DNA of 18,319 bases from assembly GCA_021735285.1 (NCBI GenBank), contig JAIPHI010000034.1, positions 1 through 18,319 on the forward strand, given 5' to 3'. The DNA is from Fidelibacterota bacterium (GTDB taxonomy: Bacteria > Fidelibacterota > UBA2242 > JAFGTP01). Shown piece after piece: positions 7,388 through 15,505 of this stretch (positions are counted from its first letter, which is position 1; each line of letters begins with the position of its first letter). The translations under genes and the position numbers were made by a program. The notes beneath the pieces were generated by a model. The model did not search any database. It saw nothing but the letters and a program-made list of their open reading frames with translations, and was not told where the DNA came from.

Positions 7388-7402
7388 TTAAGAGCCTCTT
7401 AA
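7388..7402. promoter_or_regulatory. Palindrome TTAAGAG-C-CTCTTAA, possible operator
   Basis: Perfect 7-bp arms around a single C, about 270 bases upstream of the cupin gene start. The size suits a dimeric regulator, but no promoter elements nearby support that. It may be chance in AT-rich DNA. Confidence 0.2.
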
Positions 7403-7669
7403 AACTTTAGACTCATCTTTAACATTTTTCAGAACCGCCCCATCCCCTAAAGTTTTTGTTTAAAATTCCCCAAAATACAATTAATTTACCAGACCATGAG
7501 TCCACTTAAAGAAACAAGGTTCCTATATATATGTCATGATGAATACAGTCGAATCAAGGACTAGAGAAGTGGTAGGAAATTATTCAACTTTATTCAGGAT
7601 GACTGTTCTATATCTCTTGTGATATAAACTCAGACAATTCTTTAATAATATAATTCGGAAGAGGTCAAA

Positions 7670-8206
7670 ATGGAGTTGCTAAATAAATTTGAAAAAAATA
7701 TTAAAACCCAGGACTATTCCAGTAAAACCGAGATAGACGGAGTTGAAATTGTATCTCTTAAAAGATTAAATGATGAGACCGGATCTTTAACAGAGTTGCT
7801 TAGATTGAATGCGGGATCTGTTGAAAATATTCCCGCTTTTCAGCTTGAGCAAATTAATTTCAGCGAAATAGATGGCGGGATGATAAAGGCCTTTCACGTT
7901 CATAAAAAACAGACAGATCTTTGGTATGTGCCTCCCGGACATAAAATTCTTTTGCTTCTGGTCGATCTTCGTAAAAATTCAGCCACCCAGGAAAACATAA
8001 TGCGCATAGTTCTCGGTGATGGCAATTCCAGACTTATAGTAATTCCACCTGGCATCGCCCATGGCTGTAAAAACCTCTACCAAGATAAGGGCGAGATAAT
8101 TTACTTTGTTAATAATAAGTTTGACCCTGAACCAGAAAATTGTGATGAATGGCGCCTCTCATGGGATGCTTTTGGGGAAGAAGTCTGGACGTTAAGTAAA
8201 GAATAA
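7670..8206 (+). CDS. RmlC-like cupin, dTDP-4-dehydrorhamnose 3,5-epimerase family
   Basis: 178 residues. Members of this family epimerise C3 and C5 of dTDP-4-keto-6-deoxyglucose on the way to dTDP-L-rhamnose or related sugars. Family marks are IKAFHVHKKQTD (72-83; His76 in the place of the RmlC catalytic His), WYVPPGHKILLLLVDLR (85-101), IPPGIAHGCKNL (125-136; the cupin strand with the family's IPPG..HG signature), the aromatic pair in IIYFVNN (143-149), and FDPEP...DEWRLSWD (151-166), where Asp166 sits at the position of the conserved late Asp. The H-x-H-K-K-Q-T-D and DE(W)RL.(W)D pattern suggests the shorter RmlC-related subfamily rather than classical RmlC, so the exact substrate is open. 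GGAAGAGG precedes the ATG. It is a lone plus-strand gene, not accompanied by rmlA, rmlB or rmlD. It converges on the response-regulator gene with a 35-base gap and no visible terminator. Confidence 0.82.
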   Translation: MELLNKFEKNIKTQDYSSKTEIDGVEIVSLKRLNDETGSLTELLRLNAGSVENIPAFQLEQINFSEIDGGMIKAFHVHKKQTDLWYVPPGHKILLLLVDLRKNSATQENIMRIVLGDGNSRLIVIPPGIAHGCKNLYQDKGEIIYFVNNKFDPEPENCDEWRLSWDAFGEEVWTLSKE

Positions 8207-8241
8207 TAATTATAAAAAATTGCAAGCCAATTCAAAAGTTC

Positions 8242-9642
8242 CTACAGATTGATATCTTTTCTTATTCCATATTTATCTATTTTCTTGTAAAAATTTTTTC
8301 TTGTAATCCCGTATAAACGAGCTGCTTTACTAATATTGCCGTTTGCTTCTAGAATAGATTTAAGAACCAATTTTTTATCCAATTTTTCATTAACCTGATT
8401 AAGCGCTTCTTTATATGAATCGTAATCACTGGCTATTCTATCAATATCACCCAGACAGCTCAAAGGATCTTGTGAAGTATCATTTATCAGATCGATGTCT
8501 TGCTTACTGATTATCTCATTAGCTTTAAGCATACTTCTTCTGATCACATTTCTAAGTTCACGAATATTACCAGGCCATTGATAGCTCATCAATTTTTTGA
8601 TTCCATCTTTTGATATATCTTTGATCTCGGTATTAAGTTCCTGATTTTCTTCTTCAATGAATTTTTTAGCTAAATAGGGAATTGCTTCCGGTCTTTTTCT
8701 CAAAGGTGGAATATATATTACAAATTCAGACAAACGATAAAAGAGGTCTTGCCGAAATTCACCCTGCCTAACCGATTCACTCAGATCCACATTAGTTGCA
8801 CTTATTATCCTGACATCTACTTCTTGAGTCTCTTTTGAACCCAAAAGAGATACAGTCTTTTGTTCTACTGCTCTTAATAATCTTCTCTGGTGTTGAATTG
8901 GTAAATTACCAACTTCATCCAGATACAATGAGCCTTGATTGGCTGCTACAAATTTACCGCATCTTTTTTTATGAGCTCCGGTAAAAGCCCCTTTTTCATA
9001 GCCAAACAGTTCACTTTCAATTAAATTCTCCGGAATTGCTCCACAATCCACAGTAACGAAAGGTTTATCCGCCCTATCACTTCTTTGATGGATTAAATTT
9101 GCTACGACCTCTTTTCCTGAGCCTGTTTCTCCCTGAATCAAGATACTCAAGGCCGTATTGGCTACTCTATCAACCTGTTTAATCACCTCTTTCATAGAAT
9201 CGCTTTTCGCTATGATTTCCTTACCATCTATGCTGAGATTGAAGCTTTTTTTGAGTTTCCTAATTTCAGTTTTATATTGGATACTTTCTACTGCCCTCTT
9301 AACAGTAATAATAAGAACATCCCGATCAAATGGTTTTTCTATAAAATCATAGGCACCTTTTTTCATAGCCTTTACTGCACTTTCAACATCTCCGTGCGCA
9401 GTGATGACAACTACTTCCAGACTGGAATTCATTTTATCCTCAATTTTGTCCATAATTTCCCAGCCATCTATATCGGGTAGCCTCAAATCAAGGATTACAC
9501 AATCCGGTTCATTTTGATCTATTTTTTTTAGTCCCTCTTGCCCCCGGCTTGCCTTATCAGTTTGGTAGCCTTCAAAAGAAAGTATATCCGCAACATTATT
9601 CATAACATCAATATTATCATCGATAACTAGAATCGAACTCAA
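8242..9642 (-). CDS. NtrC-class sigma-54-dependent response regulator
   Basis: 466 residues. It activates sigma-54 RNA polymerase once its receiver is phosphorylated. The receiver domain (1-118) has acidic pocket D8/D9, phospho-acceptor Asp52 in ILDLRLPD, Thr81 and Lys103 (EKP). The AAA+ domain (~142-370) has Walker A GETGSGKE (171-178), GAFTGA (218-223, the sigma-54 contact loop), Walker B SLYLDE (238-243), the FRQDLFYRL arginine-finger region (296-304) and WPGNIRELRN (356-365). A Fis-type helix-turn-helix closes the protein (~426-456: LKSILEANGNISKAARLYGI). All motifs are intact, so it should be active. The start is TTG at 9642, giving the usual receiver N-terminus MSSILVIDD. The Shine-Dalgarno overlaps the kinase stop codon 9 bases upstream, making the kinase the cognate partner. 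Target promoters are not evident in this window. Confidence 0.96.
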   Translation of the reverse strand: MSSILVIDDNIDVMNNVADILSFEGYQTDKASRGQEGLKKIDQNEPDCVILDLRLPDIDGWEIMDKIEDKMNSSLEVVVITAHGDVESAVKAMKKGAYDFIEKPFDRDVLIITVKRAVESIQYKTEIRKLKKSFNLSIDGKEIIAKSDSMKEVIKQVDRVANTALSILIQGETGSGKEVVANLIHQRSDRADKPFVTVDCGAIPENLIESELFGYEKGAFTGAHKKRCGKFVAANQGSLYLDEVGNLPIQHQRRLLRAVEQKTVSLLGSKETQEVDVRIISATNVDLSESVRQGEFRQDLFYRLSEFVIYIPPLRKRPEAIPYLAKKFIEEENQELNTEIKDISKDGIKKLMSYQWPGNIRELRNVIRRSMLKANEIISKQDIDLINDTSQDPLSCLGDIDRIASDYDSYKEALNQVNEKLDKKLVLKSILEANGNISKAARLYGITRKNFYKKIDKYGIRKDINL

Positions 9643-9646
9643 TCTT

Positions 9647-9653
9647 CCTCCTC
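9647..9653 (-). promoter_or_regulatory. Shine-Dalgarno of the response regulator, overlapping the kinase stop codon
   Basis: GAGGAGG on the minus strand overlaps the last two bases of the kinase TGA (9654-9652) and stands four bases before the TTG start at 9642. It supports the TTG start and suggests that ribosomes finishing the kinase re-initiate on the regulator. Confidence 0.75.
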
Positions 9654-12600
9654 ATTTATTAACTATTGGTAATTTCACACTTGCGTTTGTCCCCTGTCCT
9701 GCTGTACTTGTTATTTCCAGACTTCCATCATGACTGTTAATTATCTCCTGAACTACAGAGAGCCCAATTCCAAAGCCTTTTACTTTTGTAGTATAGAAAG
9801 GATCAAATATTTTCCCTTTCTCAGATTCTCCAATCCCTTGACCATTATCCTCAATATCAATTTGAATTGTCTGGTTAACCCTTTTAGCATGAATAGCAAT
9901 CGTACCTTCCTCTTCAATCGCATCAAAGGCATTGTTGATCAAATTTTTAAATGCTTGCAAAATTTTAAAAAGATCCAAGGAAAGAGTTGTTTCTGTGACT
10001 TGAAAATCAGTTTCTATGTTTATTCTTTCAAAATTTTCTGCTTTACTTTCAGCATAATTTCTGATCTCTTCAAGGACCATTGCCAGATTATTATCTTCTA
10101 ATTGCATGCCTCCTCGATGAGTATAACTATAAAGCTCCTGTACAACTTTATTACATATATCTACATTATTATTGATCATTTCCATCTTTTCCAACATCTT
10201 CTCTAAATTGGAGTCTTCAGAACTATTCTCAAACATATATTTTAAAATCTGGACTGAACTTTTTATACTTGCCAGCGGATTTTTGATTTCATGGGCTAAT
10301 TGCAAAGTTAATTTACGCAAATCCTCCCTTTTCTTTTTCTCAGTAGCGACCAATTCCTTTTCCGCCATCTTTCTATAATCAATCTCTTGTTTCAATTTTA
10401 AATTTGCTTCATGCAGGTCTTCGGTTCTTTTATCTACAAGTTTTTCTAATTTTTCCTGATTATTTTTCAGAACCTGTTCGGCTTCCTTTTGATAAGTAAT
10501 ATCTCTGATGAAAGCAGCTGCTGTTGAGGATTCATCTTCCATATAATTAATAGGATAGATTGAGATATTGTAATAATTATTCTTGACCTCTATCTCAAAA
10601 TTTTCAGGGTTTTGTTTATTTATACTATTCTGCAATCTAATTTCCACTTTTTGAAGAATTGGATTGGATAAATAGCTCCTAAGATTCTGGCCAATTAAGT
10701 TTTCCTTATCTCTATTTAGAAGTTTTGCAAAAGATTCATTACATAATAATATATTCCCATCTTCATTTAATAGTAAAGAAGGTTCTTTAGGTGCATTTAC
10801 AAGACTTTTCGATGTTTTTTCACTCTTAATTAAATCTTTTTCTATTTTATTCTTCTGATAAGCATTTGTTAAAAGATTAGAAACAGTTCTTATTAGATTT
10901 TTTTCTGTAGAATGCCAATCATGGTTCTGCTCAATATTGCCTACAAGCAATACTCCGATAAGACTATCATCTATATAGATAGGAGAGGCTAAAAATGAAT
11001 TGATCTGTGTAGCTTTAAATTCTTTTGGAATATCTTCTGGCAATTGATTAAGATCTGAAATTTCAATCAGACCCTTAGATTGAAAAGTTTCTCGAAAAAA
11101 GTTACCCATCTTTCCTGACAGAACTCGACTCTCTTTTGCCAGCTCCGGAATACTATCACCAGTTTTGATATAGCTTATTTCAAAATGTCTTTTATTATCC
11201 ACTTTTTCATAAATATTTACCAGCTCAGATTGTATATATTGCTGAATCAGATCAAGAGTCTGATTGATTTTTTTACGAAAGTCCCGCATTGTATTAAAAA
11301 GCATTGAAATTTCAGTAATGATTCCCTGTTGTTTTAAATTATTCTTAATGTCCTTCCTACTTTTATGAAGTGCTCTTTGGATCCGTTTTCTTTCTTCTAT
11401 TTCTTCTCTTAATTTTTGATTTGCATTTAATAGTTGTCTGGTTCGTTCATCGACTCTCTCTTCCAGCTTATCATGGGCAGCCTGCAATTCGTTTTTCTTT
11501 TGATTGAGTTCTTCCGTTCTTATTCTAACCTTTCTATCAAGAATCTTCTTTTGGGCTTGAATAGTTTTTGTTCTATATCTAATTGCAGCCACAATAAGAA
11601 AAATTAGCAACGCCGATGACAAAACTATAAACTTAGTAGTTTTCCAAAAGGGCGGTGTAATAATTATTCTTACAGACTGACCGCTAGCCCAGTGACCAAA
11701 AGCATCCCTGCCTTTTGTCTTTAATATGTATTCCCCTGGCGGTACATTTGAGAATGCAAAATTTTTATCCCTGGTTTTGATCCATTTTTTATTATATCCT
11801 ACGAGCTTATATGCAAGCTGGTTTTTGTCAGGTATATGGTAACTAAAGATATTATAATCAAATGTAAATTTATAATCTTTGTAAGACAATTTTATTCTAT
11901 CAAGTAAAGGAAATTTCCTAGCAAAACTGGTGTCTTCACCAACAATTGACATTCCGGATATATACACTTTTGGTGGTTTAAAATTTGGAGCTACATCTTT
12001 TGGTTTAAATTTATCAATCCCATTCGCTCCGCCAATATAAATATAATTGTCTTTTGAAAAAAGAAGAGTATTTTCTTCAATAATTATATTATTTACAGCG
12101 CTACTATCAGAATAATAATTATCTGCTCCCTGATAGAAATATCTAAAATTATACTGCTCAGAATAATTTGTAAAAGATTGATTATCAGAGTCAAACTTCA
12201 CCATCCCAACATTAGTGCTCAGCCAGTAGTTAACAGAATCGACCTTGATAATATCCAGAACATTATTAGAGAGTAATCCATCCTTAACATTATAATGAAT
12301 AAAACTATTTTCAGCATCATTATAATTATATAAACCTTTCCTGGTACAGATCCAAACATTTGCGGAATCTTCATAGAATATATTATTAATTTTCAAACCC
12401 ATATAGCTGATTTTTTCACTTTTCGGCTTTTCTTCCAGATCAAGTTTAAGCAAACCATGACTGTATAGACCAGCCCAGATATTACCTTTTTGGTCGCTTT
12501 CTAAACAACCAAAATTTAAATAGCCCCGCGACATTTGAATCAAATCGGAATAATCCCCCGTCACCTTACTAAACTTTTCTGCTAATGTGTTAAATTTAAT

Positions 12601-13959
12601 CAGACCAGAACCAAGCGTACCTAATAAAAAAATATGGGGCTTTATTTGAGCAACAGCTTTAACATAAGTTCTTCTGCTGTATTTTAAGCTGTCCGGGATA
12701 TCATATATTTTTGTCCGATAATCATCTCTCCTTATTCTAATTAAATATCCGTCTCCCCCTGCCCATATATATTTTTTGTCATCTTGAAAAAAACTAAATA
12801 TTTTATCGTAAGTCTTTTTATAACCATGTTTGGGATTAATATCTTTCAGTGTAATATATTTATGACTTTCGGGATTATAAATAGTAATTCCATTTTTATT
12901 AGTACCAATCCAAATATTGCCCCGATTATCTTCAAATAACACTTTAATATGGTTACCTGACAAACCATGGTTTTCCTTGCTTACATGTTGGACTCTACTC
13001 ACCATTTTACTTTTGTACAAACCGGAGACTGCCGATCCAACCCAAATAGTTCCGGAGTAGCTGCGATAAATATCAAAGATCGGGGGTACAGCATTTAAAT
13101 TATATATTCCATTAGCTTCGTCCGATTGGCGCAGAACATCAGTCTTAAGATTGTATAGAAAAATATTCTGGGTCAACACACTAATCCAAATATTCCCATT
13201 CATACCTTTACAAATATCCCATATCCGATGCGGCTTATCCTTGTATGGCAATTCGATTTTTCTACCCGGTTTATTATGAGTAGTATTAAAAATTCTCATC
13301 CTGCTTTCAAGCCCTACCAGCAATGTTTGATCATCATATTTTTCTAAACAGTAACAGGATTCCGATGTAAATTGCTCGGTTACTTGTCTCTTTCTCAAAT
13401 CAAATAGCTGGAGACCCTGATCAGTTGCTATGTATAATTTGTTTTGTAAATAATAAGTATCTCTGATATGCGAATCAATATTGGTTCTATAGGCAATAGA
13501 TTCTGTTTCTTTATTATATATTGTTATTTCACCACGATCACTGGATATTATTAAATTGTTTCTATCATCCTCTGTAATATAACTATAATTACCTTTAATT
13601 TTGGGCAATTCAATATTCAAAAACTGTTCAGTTTCCGGAATATATTTTTCAAAAGAACGCTTTGTAAGAACCCAGATGTCTCCCTTTTTGTCAACATATA
13701 TACTTGAAATACGATCATCTTTTAGCCCTCCCGGCTCAAGGCTTTGATCAAAGTGAATTACTTCGTGTCCATCATATTTAAATAATCCATCTATAGTCCC
13801 AAACCACATATACCCTATACTATCCTGAGTAATAGTAAATATTCTCTCTTTAATAATAGTATTATCAAGGTCTAGTCTCCTGAACCAATAGGAGTCCTGA
13901 TAACTATGACCCAATAATAATGACAAGTTTAATAGTATATAGATAATATACTTTTTCAT
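9652..13959 (-). CDS. Propeller-sensor histidine kinase (Reg_prop / Y_Y_Y / GAF / PAS / HisKA / HATPase)
   Basis: 1435 residues. A signal peptide or anchor covers ~1-19. Residues ~45-655 hold 14 repeats of the two-component-regulator propeller type, recognisable as (I/V)W.G...G(L/I)..(Y/F)(N/D) at about 52, 95, 136, 175, 213, 257, 305, 349, 398, 444, 494, 535, 578 and 640. That number suits two seven-bladed propellers. A Y_Y_Y domain follows (~692-768: YKLVGYNKKWIKT, then FSNVPPGEYILKTKGRD). There is one membrane span (~777-794), a coiled coil (~800-866), a GAF domain (~875-1040), a PAS domain (~1050-1158), a second coiled coil, HisKA with phospho-acceptor His1223 in LAHEIKNPLA, and HATPase with N-box NNAFDA (1342-1347), DNGQGIG (1371-1377), FDPFYTTK and GFGIGL (1395-1400). 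The outer part should bind a periplasmic ligand, perhaps a carbohydrate by analogy with Bacteroides hybrid systems. Unlike those, it has no fused receiver or HTH. The ATG has no clear Shine-Dalgarno and lies 28 bases after the U32 gene. Confidence 0.95.
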   Translation of the reverse strand: MKKYIIYILLNLSLLLGHSYQDSYWFRRLDLDNTIIKERIFTITQDSIGYMWFGTIDGLFKYDGHEVIHFDQSLEPGGLKDDRISSIYVDKKGDIWVLTKRSFEKYIPETEQFLNIELPKIKGNYSYITEDDRNNLIISSDRGEITIYNKETESIAYRTNIDSHIRDTYYLQNKLYIATDQGLQLFDLRKRQVTEQFTSESCYCLEKYDDQTLLVGLESRMRIFNTTHNKPGRKIELPYKDKPHRIWDICKGMNGNIWISVLTQNIFLYNLKTDVLRQSDEANGIYNLNAVPPIFDIYRSYSGTIWVGSAVSGLYKSKMVSRVQHVSKENHGLSGNHIKVLFEDNRGNIWIGTNKNGITIYNPESHKYITLKDINPKHGYKKTYDKIFSFFQDDKKYIWAGGDGYLIRIRRDDYRTKIYDIPDSLKYSRRTYVKAVAQIKPHIFLLGTLGSGLIKFNTLAEKFSKVTGDYSDLIQMSRGYLNFGCLESDQKGNIWAGLYSHGLLKLDLEEKPKSEKISYMGLKINNIFYEDSANVWICTRKGLYNYNDAENSFIHYNVKDGLLSNNVLDIIKVDSVNYWLSTNVGMVKFDSDNQSFTNYSEQYNFRYFYQGADNYYSDSSAVNNIIIEENTLLFSKDNYIYIGGANGIDKFKPKDVAPNFKPPKVYISGMSIVGEDTSFARKFPLLDRIKLSYKDYKFTFDYNIFSYHIPDKNQLAYKLVGYNKKWIKTRDKNFAFSNVPPGEYILKTKGRDAFGHWASGQSVRIIITPPFWKTTKFIVLSSALLIFLIVAAIRYRTKTIQAQKKILDRKVRIRTEELNQKKNELQAAHDKLEERVDERTRQLLNANQKLREEIEERKRIQRALHKSRKDIKNNLKQQGIITEISMLFNTMRDFRKKINQTLDLIQQYIQSELVNIYEKVDNKRHFEISYIKTGDSIPELAKESRVLSGKMGNFFRETFQSKGLIEISDLNQLPEDIPKEFKATQINSFLASPIYIDDSLIGVLLVGNIEQNHDWHSTEKNLIRTVSNLLTNAYQKNKIEKDLIKSEKTSKSLVNAPKEPSLLLNEDGNILLCNESFAKLLNRDKENLIGQNLRSYLSNPILQKVEIRLQNSINKQNPENFEIEVKNNYYNISIYPINYMEDESSTAAAFIRDITYQKEAEQVLKNNQEKLEKLVDKRTEDLHEANLKLKQEIDYRKMAEKELVATEKKKREDLRKLTLQLAHEIKNPLASIKSSVQILKYMFENSSEDSNLEKMLEKMEMINNNVDICNKVVQELYSYTHRGGMQLEDNNLAMVLEEIRNYAESKAENFERINIETDFQVTETTLSLDLFKILQAFKNLINNAFDAIEEEGTIAIHAKRVNQTIQIDIEDNGQGIGESEKGKIFDPFYTTKVKGFGIGLSVVQEIINSHDGSLEITSTAGQGTNASVKLPIVNK

Positions 13960-13987
13960 TATAAAAACCGAGTTTTAGCTTAATTAA

Positions 13988-15232
13988 TTACTCTTTTTCA
14001 ATAATTTTATACAATTTATCGCTACGACGCAATTTCTCTTCTACAGGTATAGTAAAGGCAACTCCCTGCGGAACATTTTGAGTAGCTTCGTCATCAATTC
14101 TAACTTCATCGATATCTAATTCTATAACGCCTGTCGTAGGACCTATAATTAGTGCATTATCTTCCTTTGCCAGAGAAGCAGCTTCAGAATAGAATTCTCC
14201 TACCTGAATTTTATCATAGTAGTTAGTCACCGGACCTACATATACTTTCTTCCGGGTTGCCTGAGAACCGTATTTATGAGTCCATTCGCCCAGCTTTTGT
14301 CCCAGATAATAACCATCCCAAAAACCTCGATTGAATACTGATTTTAATTTATCCTTCCATTGGGCGATTTTCTCTTCATTATAAGTGCCATCAAAATAGG
14401 AGTCAACTGCCTCCCGATAACATTCCACAACTGTCTTCACATATTCAGGAGATCGCGCTCTACCTTCAATTTTTAAAACAGAGACTCCAGCGTCAAGGAT
14501 CTTGTTTATAAAATGAATAGTACACAGATCTTTCGGTGACATTATATTTTCATTATCTATCTCCAGTTCCTTGCCGTTTTCTTTATCTGTGACTATATAA
14601 GCACGGCGGCAGACCTGGAGGCAAGCGCCTCTATTCGCAGAACGATTATATTGGTGCAAACTGAGATAACACTTACCGGAAATCGCCATACAGAGAGCAC
14701 CATGGACAAACATCTCTACCCTGACCCTTGCACCCGAGGGGCCTCTTATCTCTCCTCTTTCAATCTTCTCTGTTATCTCACCAACCTGTTTCAAATTTAG
14801 CTCCCTAGCCAAAACAACTACATCAGCAAAGTTAGAATAAAATTTAACTGCTTCTATATTACTGATGTTTGCCTGGGTTGACATATGGATTTCCAGACCT
14901 TGTTGGCGAGCATACTGCATAACCGCCAGATCACTGGCAATAATAGCATTAATCCCGGCTTTTTTCGCAGCTGTTATGATTTCCTGCATCAGTCCAATAT
15001 CTTCATTATATATAACTGTGTTAAGCGTTAAATAAGATTTGACTGAATTTTTTTGGCTAATGTTAACTATCTTGTTTAGATCCGAAATAGTAAAATTTTT
15101 CGAAGATTGGGATCGCATATTGAGATTTTCAATCCCAAAATAGACTGAATCAGCATTTGCATTAATAGCTGCATGCAAAGCAGCATACGATCCGACCGGT
15201 GCCATAATTTCTATTTTATCAGGTTTTTGCAT
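13988..15232 (-). CDS. U32-family protein (TrhP/RlhA-type RNA hydroxylation factor, annotated as peptidase U32)
   Basis: 414 residues. The N-terminal TIM-barrel-like part opens with IEIMAPVGSYAALHAAINANADSVYFG (7-33, in pieces), as in the U32 family. The U32 signature is exact: E.F.HGALCMA.SGKCYLS (173-191). It brings Cys181 and Cys188, followed by Cys204 and Cys208 in NRGACLQVCRRAY, four cysteines that could hold an iron-sulfur cluster. ILDAGVSVLKIEGRARSPEY continues the family pattern. E. coli relatives TrhP (YegQ) and RlhA (YhbU family) are needed for prephenate-dependent 5-hydroxylation of tRNA U34 or 23S rRNA cytidine. Length and C-terminal layout are nearer TrhP, but I cannot assign the RNA target. 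The ATG at 15232 has only a weak AAAGG far upstream. The 273-base region before it probably holds the promoter; a TTGATA / TATTAT pair exists with a short 15-base spacer. The kinase gene follows after 28 bases. Confidence 0.88.
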   Translation of the reverse strand: MQKPDKIEIMAPVGSYAALHAAINANADSVYFGIENLNMRSQSSKNFTISDLNKIVNISQKNSVKSYLTLNTVIYNEDIGLMQEIITAAKKAGINAIIASDLAVMQYARQQGLEIHMSTQANISNIEAVKFYSNFADVVVLARELNLKQVGEITEKIERGEIRGPSGARVRVEMFVHGALCMAISGKCYLSLHQYNRSANRGACLQVCRRAYIVTDKENGKELEIDNENIMSPKDLCTIHFINKILDAGVSVLKIEGRARSPEYVKTVVECYREAVDSYFDGTYNEEKIAQWKDKLKSVFNRGFWDGYYLGQKLGEWTHKYGSQATRKKVYVGPVTNYYDKIQVGEFYSEAASLAKEDNALIIGPTTGVIELDIDEVRIDDEATQNVPQGVAFTIPVEEKLRRSDKLYKIIEKE

Positions 15233-15505
15233 GCGAAAAATTACCTTTATTAATCGAATTATGCAATCAAACTCCCAATCAAATAATAGAGAATCCGACC
15301 GGATATCAACATTTATCGCTTGGTTTCCAGATTATTGAACAGGTTTTATATATTCAATTCCAAAGGTACAGTATATAGGGAGTTGAGGGATTATCGTTTA
15401 CTACTAATTCAGGAGCCTTCAACTTAAAACCAATGTTTTGACTTTACATTTTTTAAATTATTAAACACTAACGAAAATTAATTTTAACACAAAATCATGA
15501 AATTA

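Larger units (their letters stand above)
6234..7669. other. 1.4-kb gene-free region with several inverted repeats
   Basis: No credible protein or tRNA gene is visible on either strand. The stretch 6234-6368 should hold the promoter of the minus-strand operon. It is very AT-rich with an imperfect inverted repeat (ATAGATA at 6258-6264 against TATCTAT at 6292-6298), but no clear -35/-10 pair. The MITE-like element (6369-6531), the two three-hairpin modules (6702-6785 and 7016-7099) with their shared inner arms, and two further palindromes are listed separately. In 6532-6701 and 7100-7272 I see nothing specific. 7315-7669 contains the leader of the plus-strand cupin gene, with GGAAGAGG ahead of its ATG and a small perfect stem (TATATC / GATATA, 7609-7614 and 7621-7626). 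Confidence 0.7.

Noticed and set aside
6234..7669. Sigma-54 promoter (GG-N10-GC) for a target of the NtrC-class regulator
   Set aside because: Reading both strands by eye, I found no site with correct spacing near the gene starts; the nearest had an 8-base gap.
9730..10378. Plus-strand open frames inside the kinase and other genes
   Set aside because: They are antisense shadows, low in complexity, without ribosome sites, while the opposite strand has clear domain-bearing genes.
9652..13959. Bacteroides-type hybrid two-component system
   Set aside because: The protein ends right after the HATPase domain; it has no receiver or AraC-type HTH, and these functions lie in the separate downstream gene.
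13988..15232. Protease function for the U32 gene
   Set aside because: The peptidase label is historical; the cysteine pattern and the studied E. coli relatives support an RNA hydroxylation role instead.
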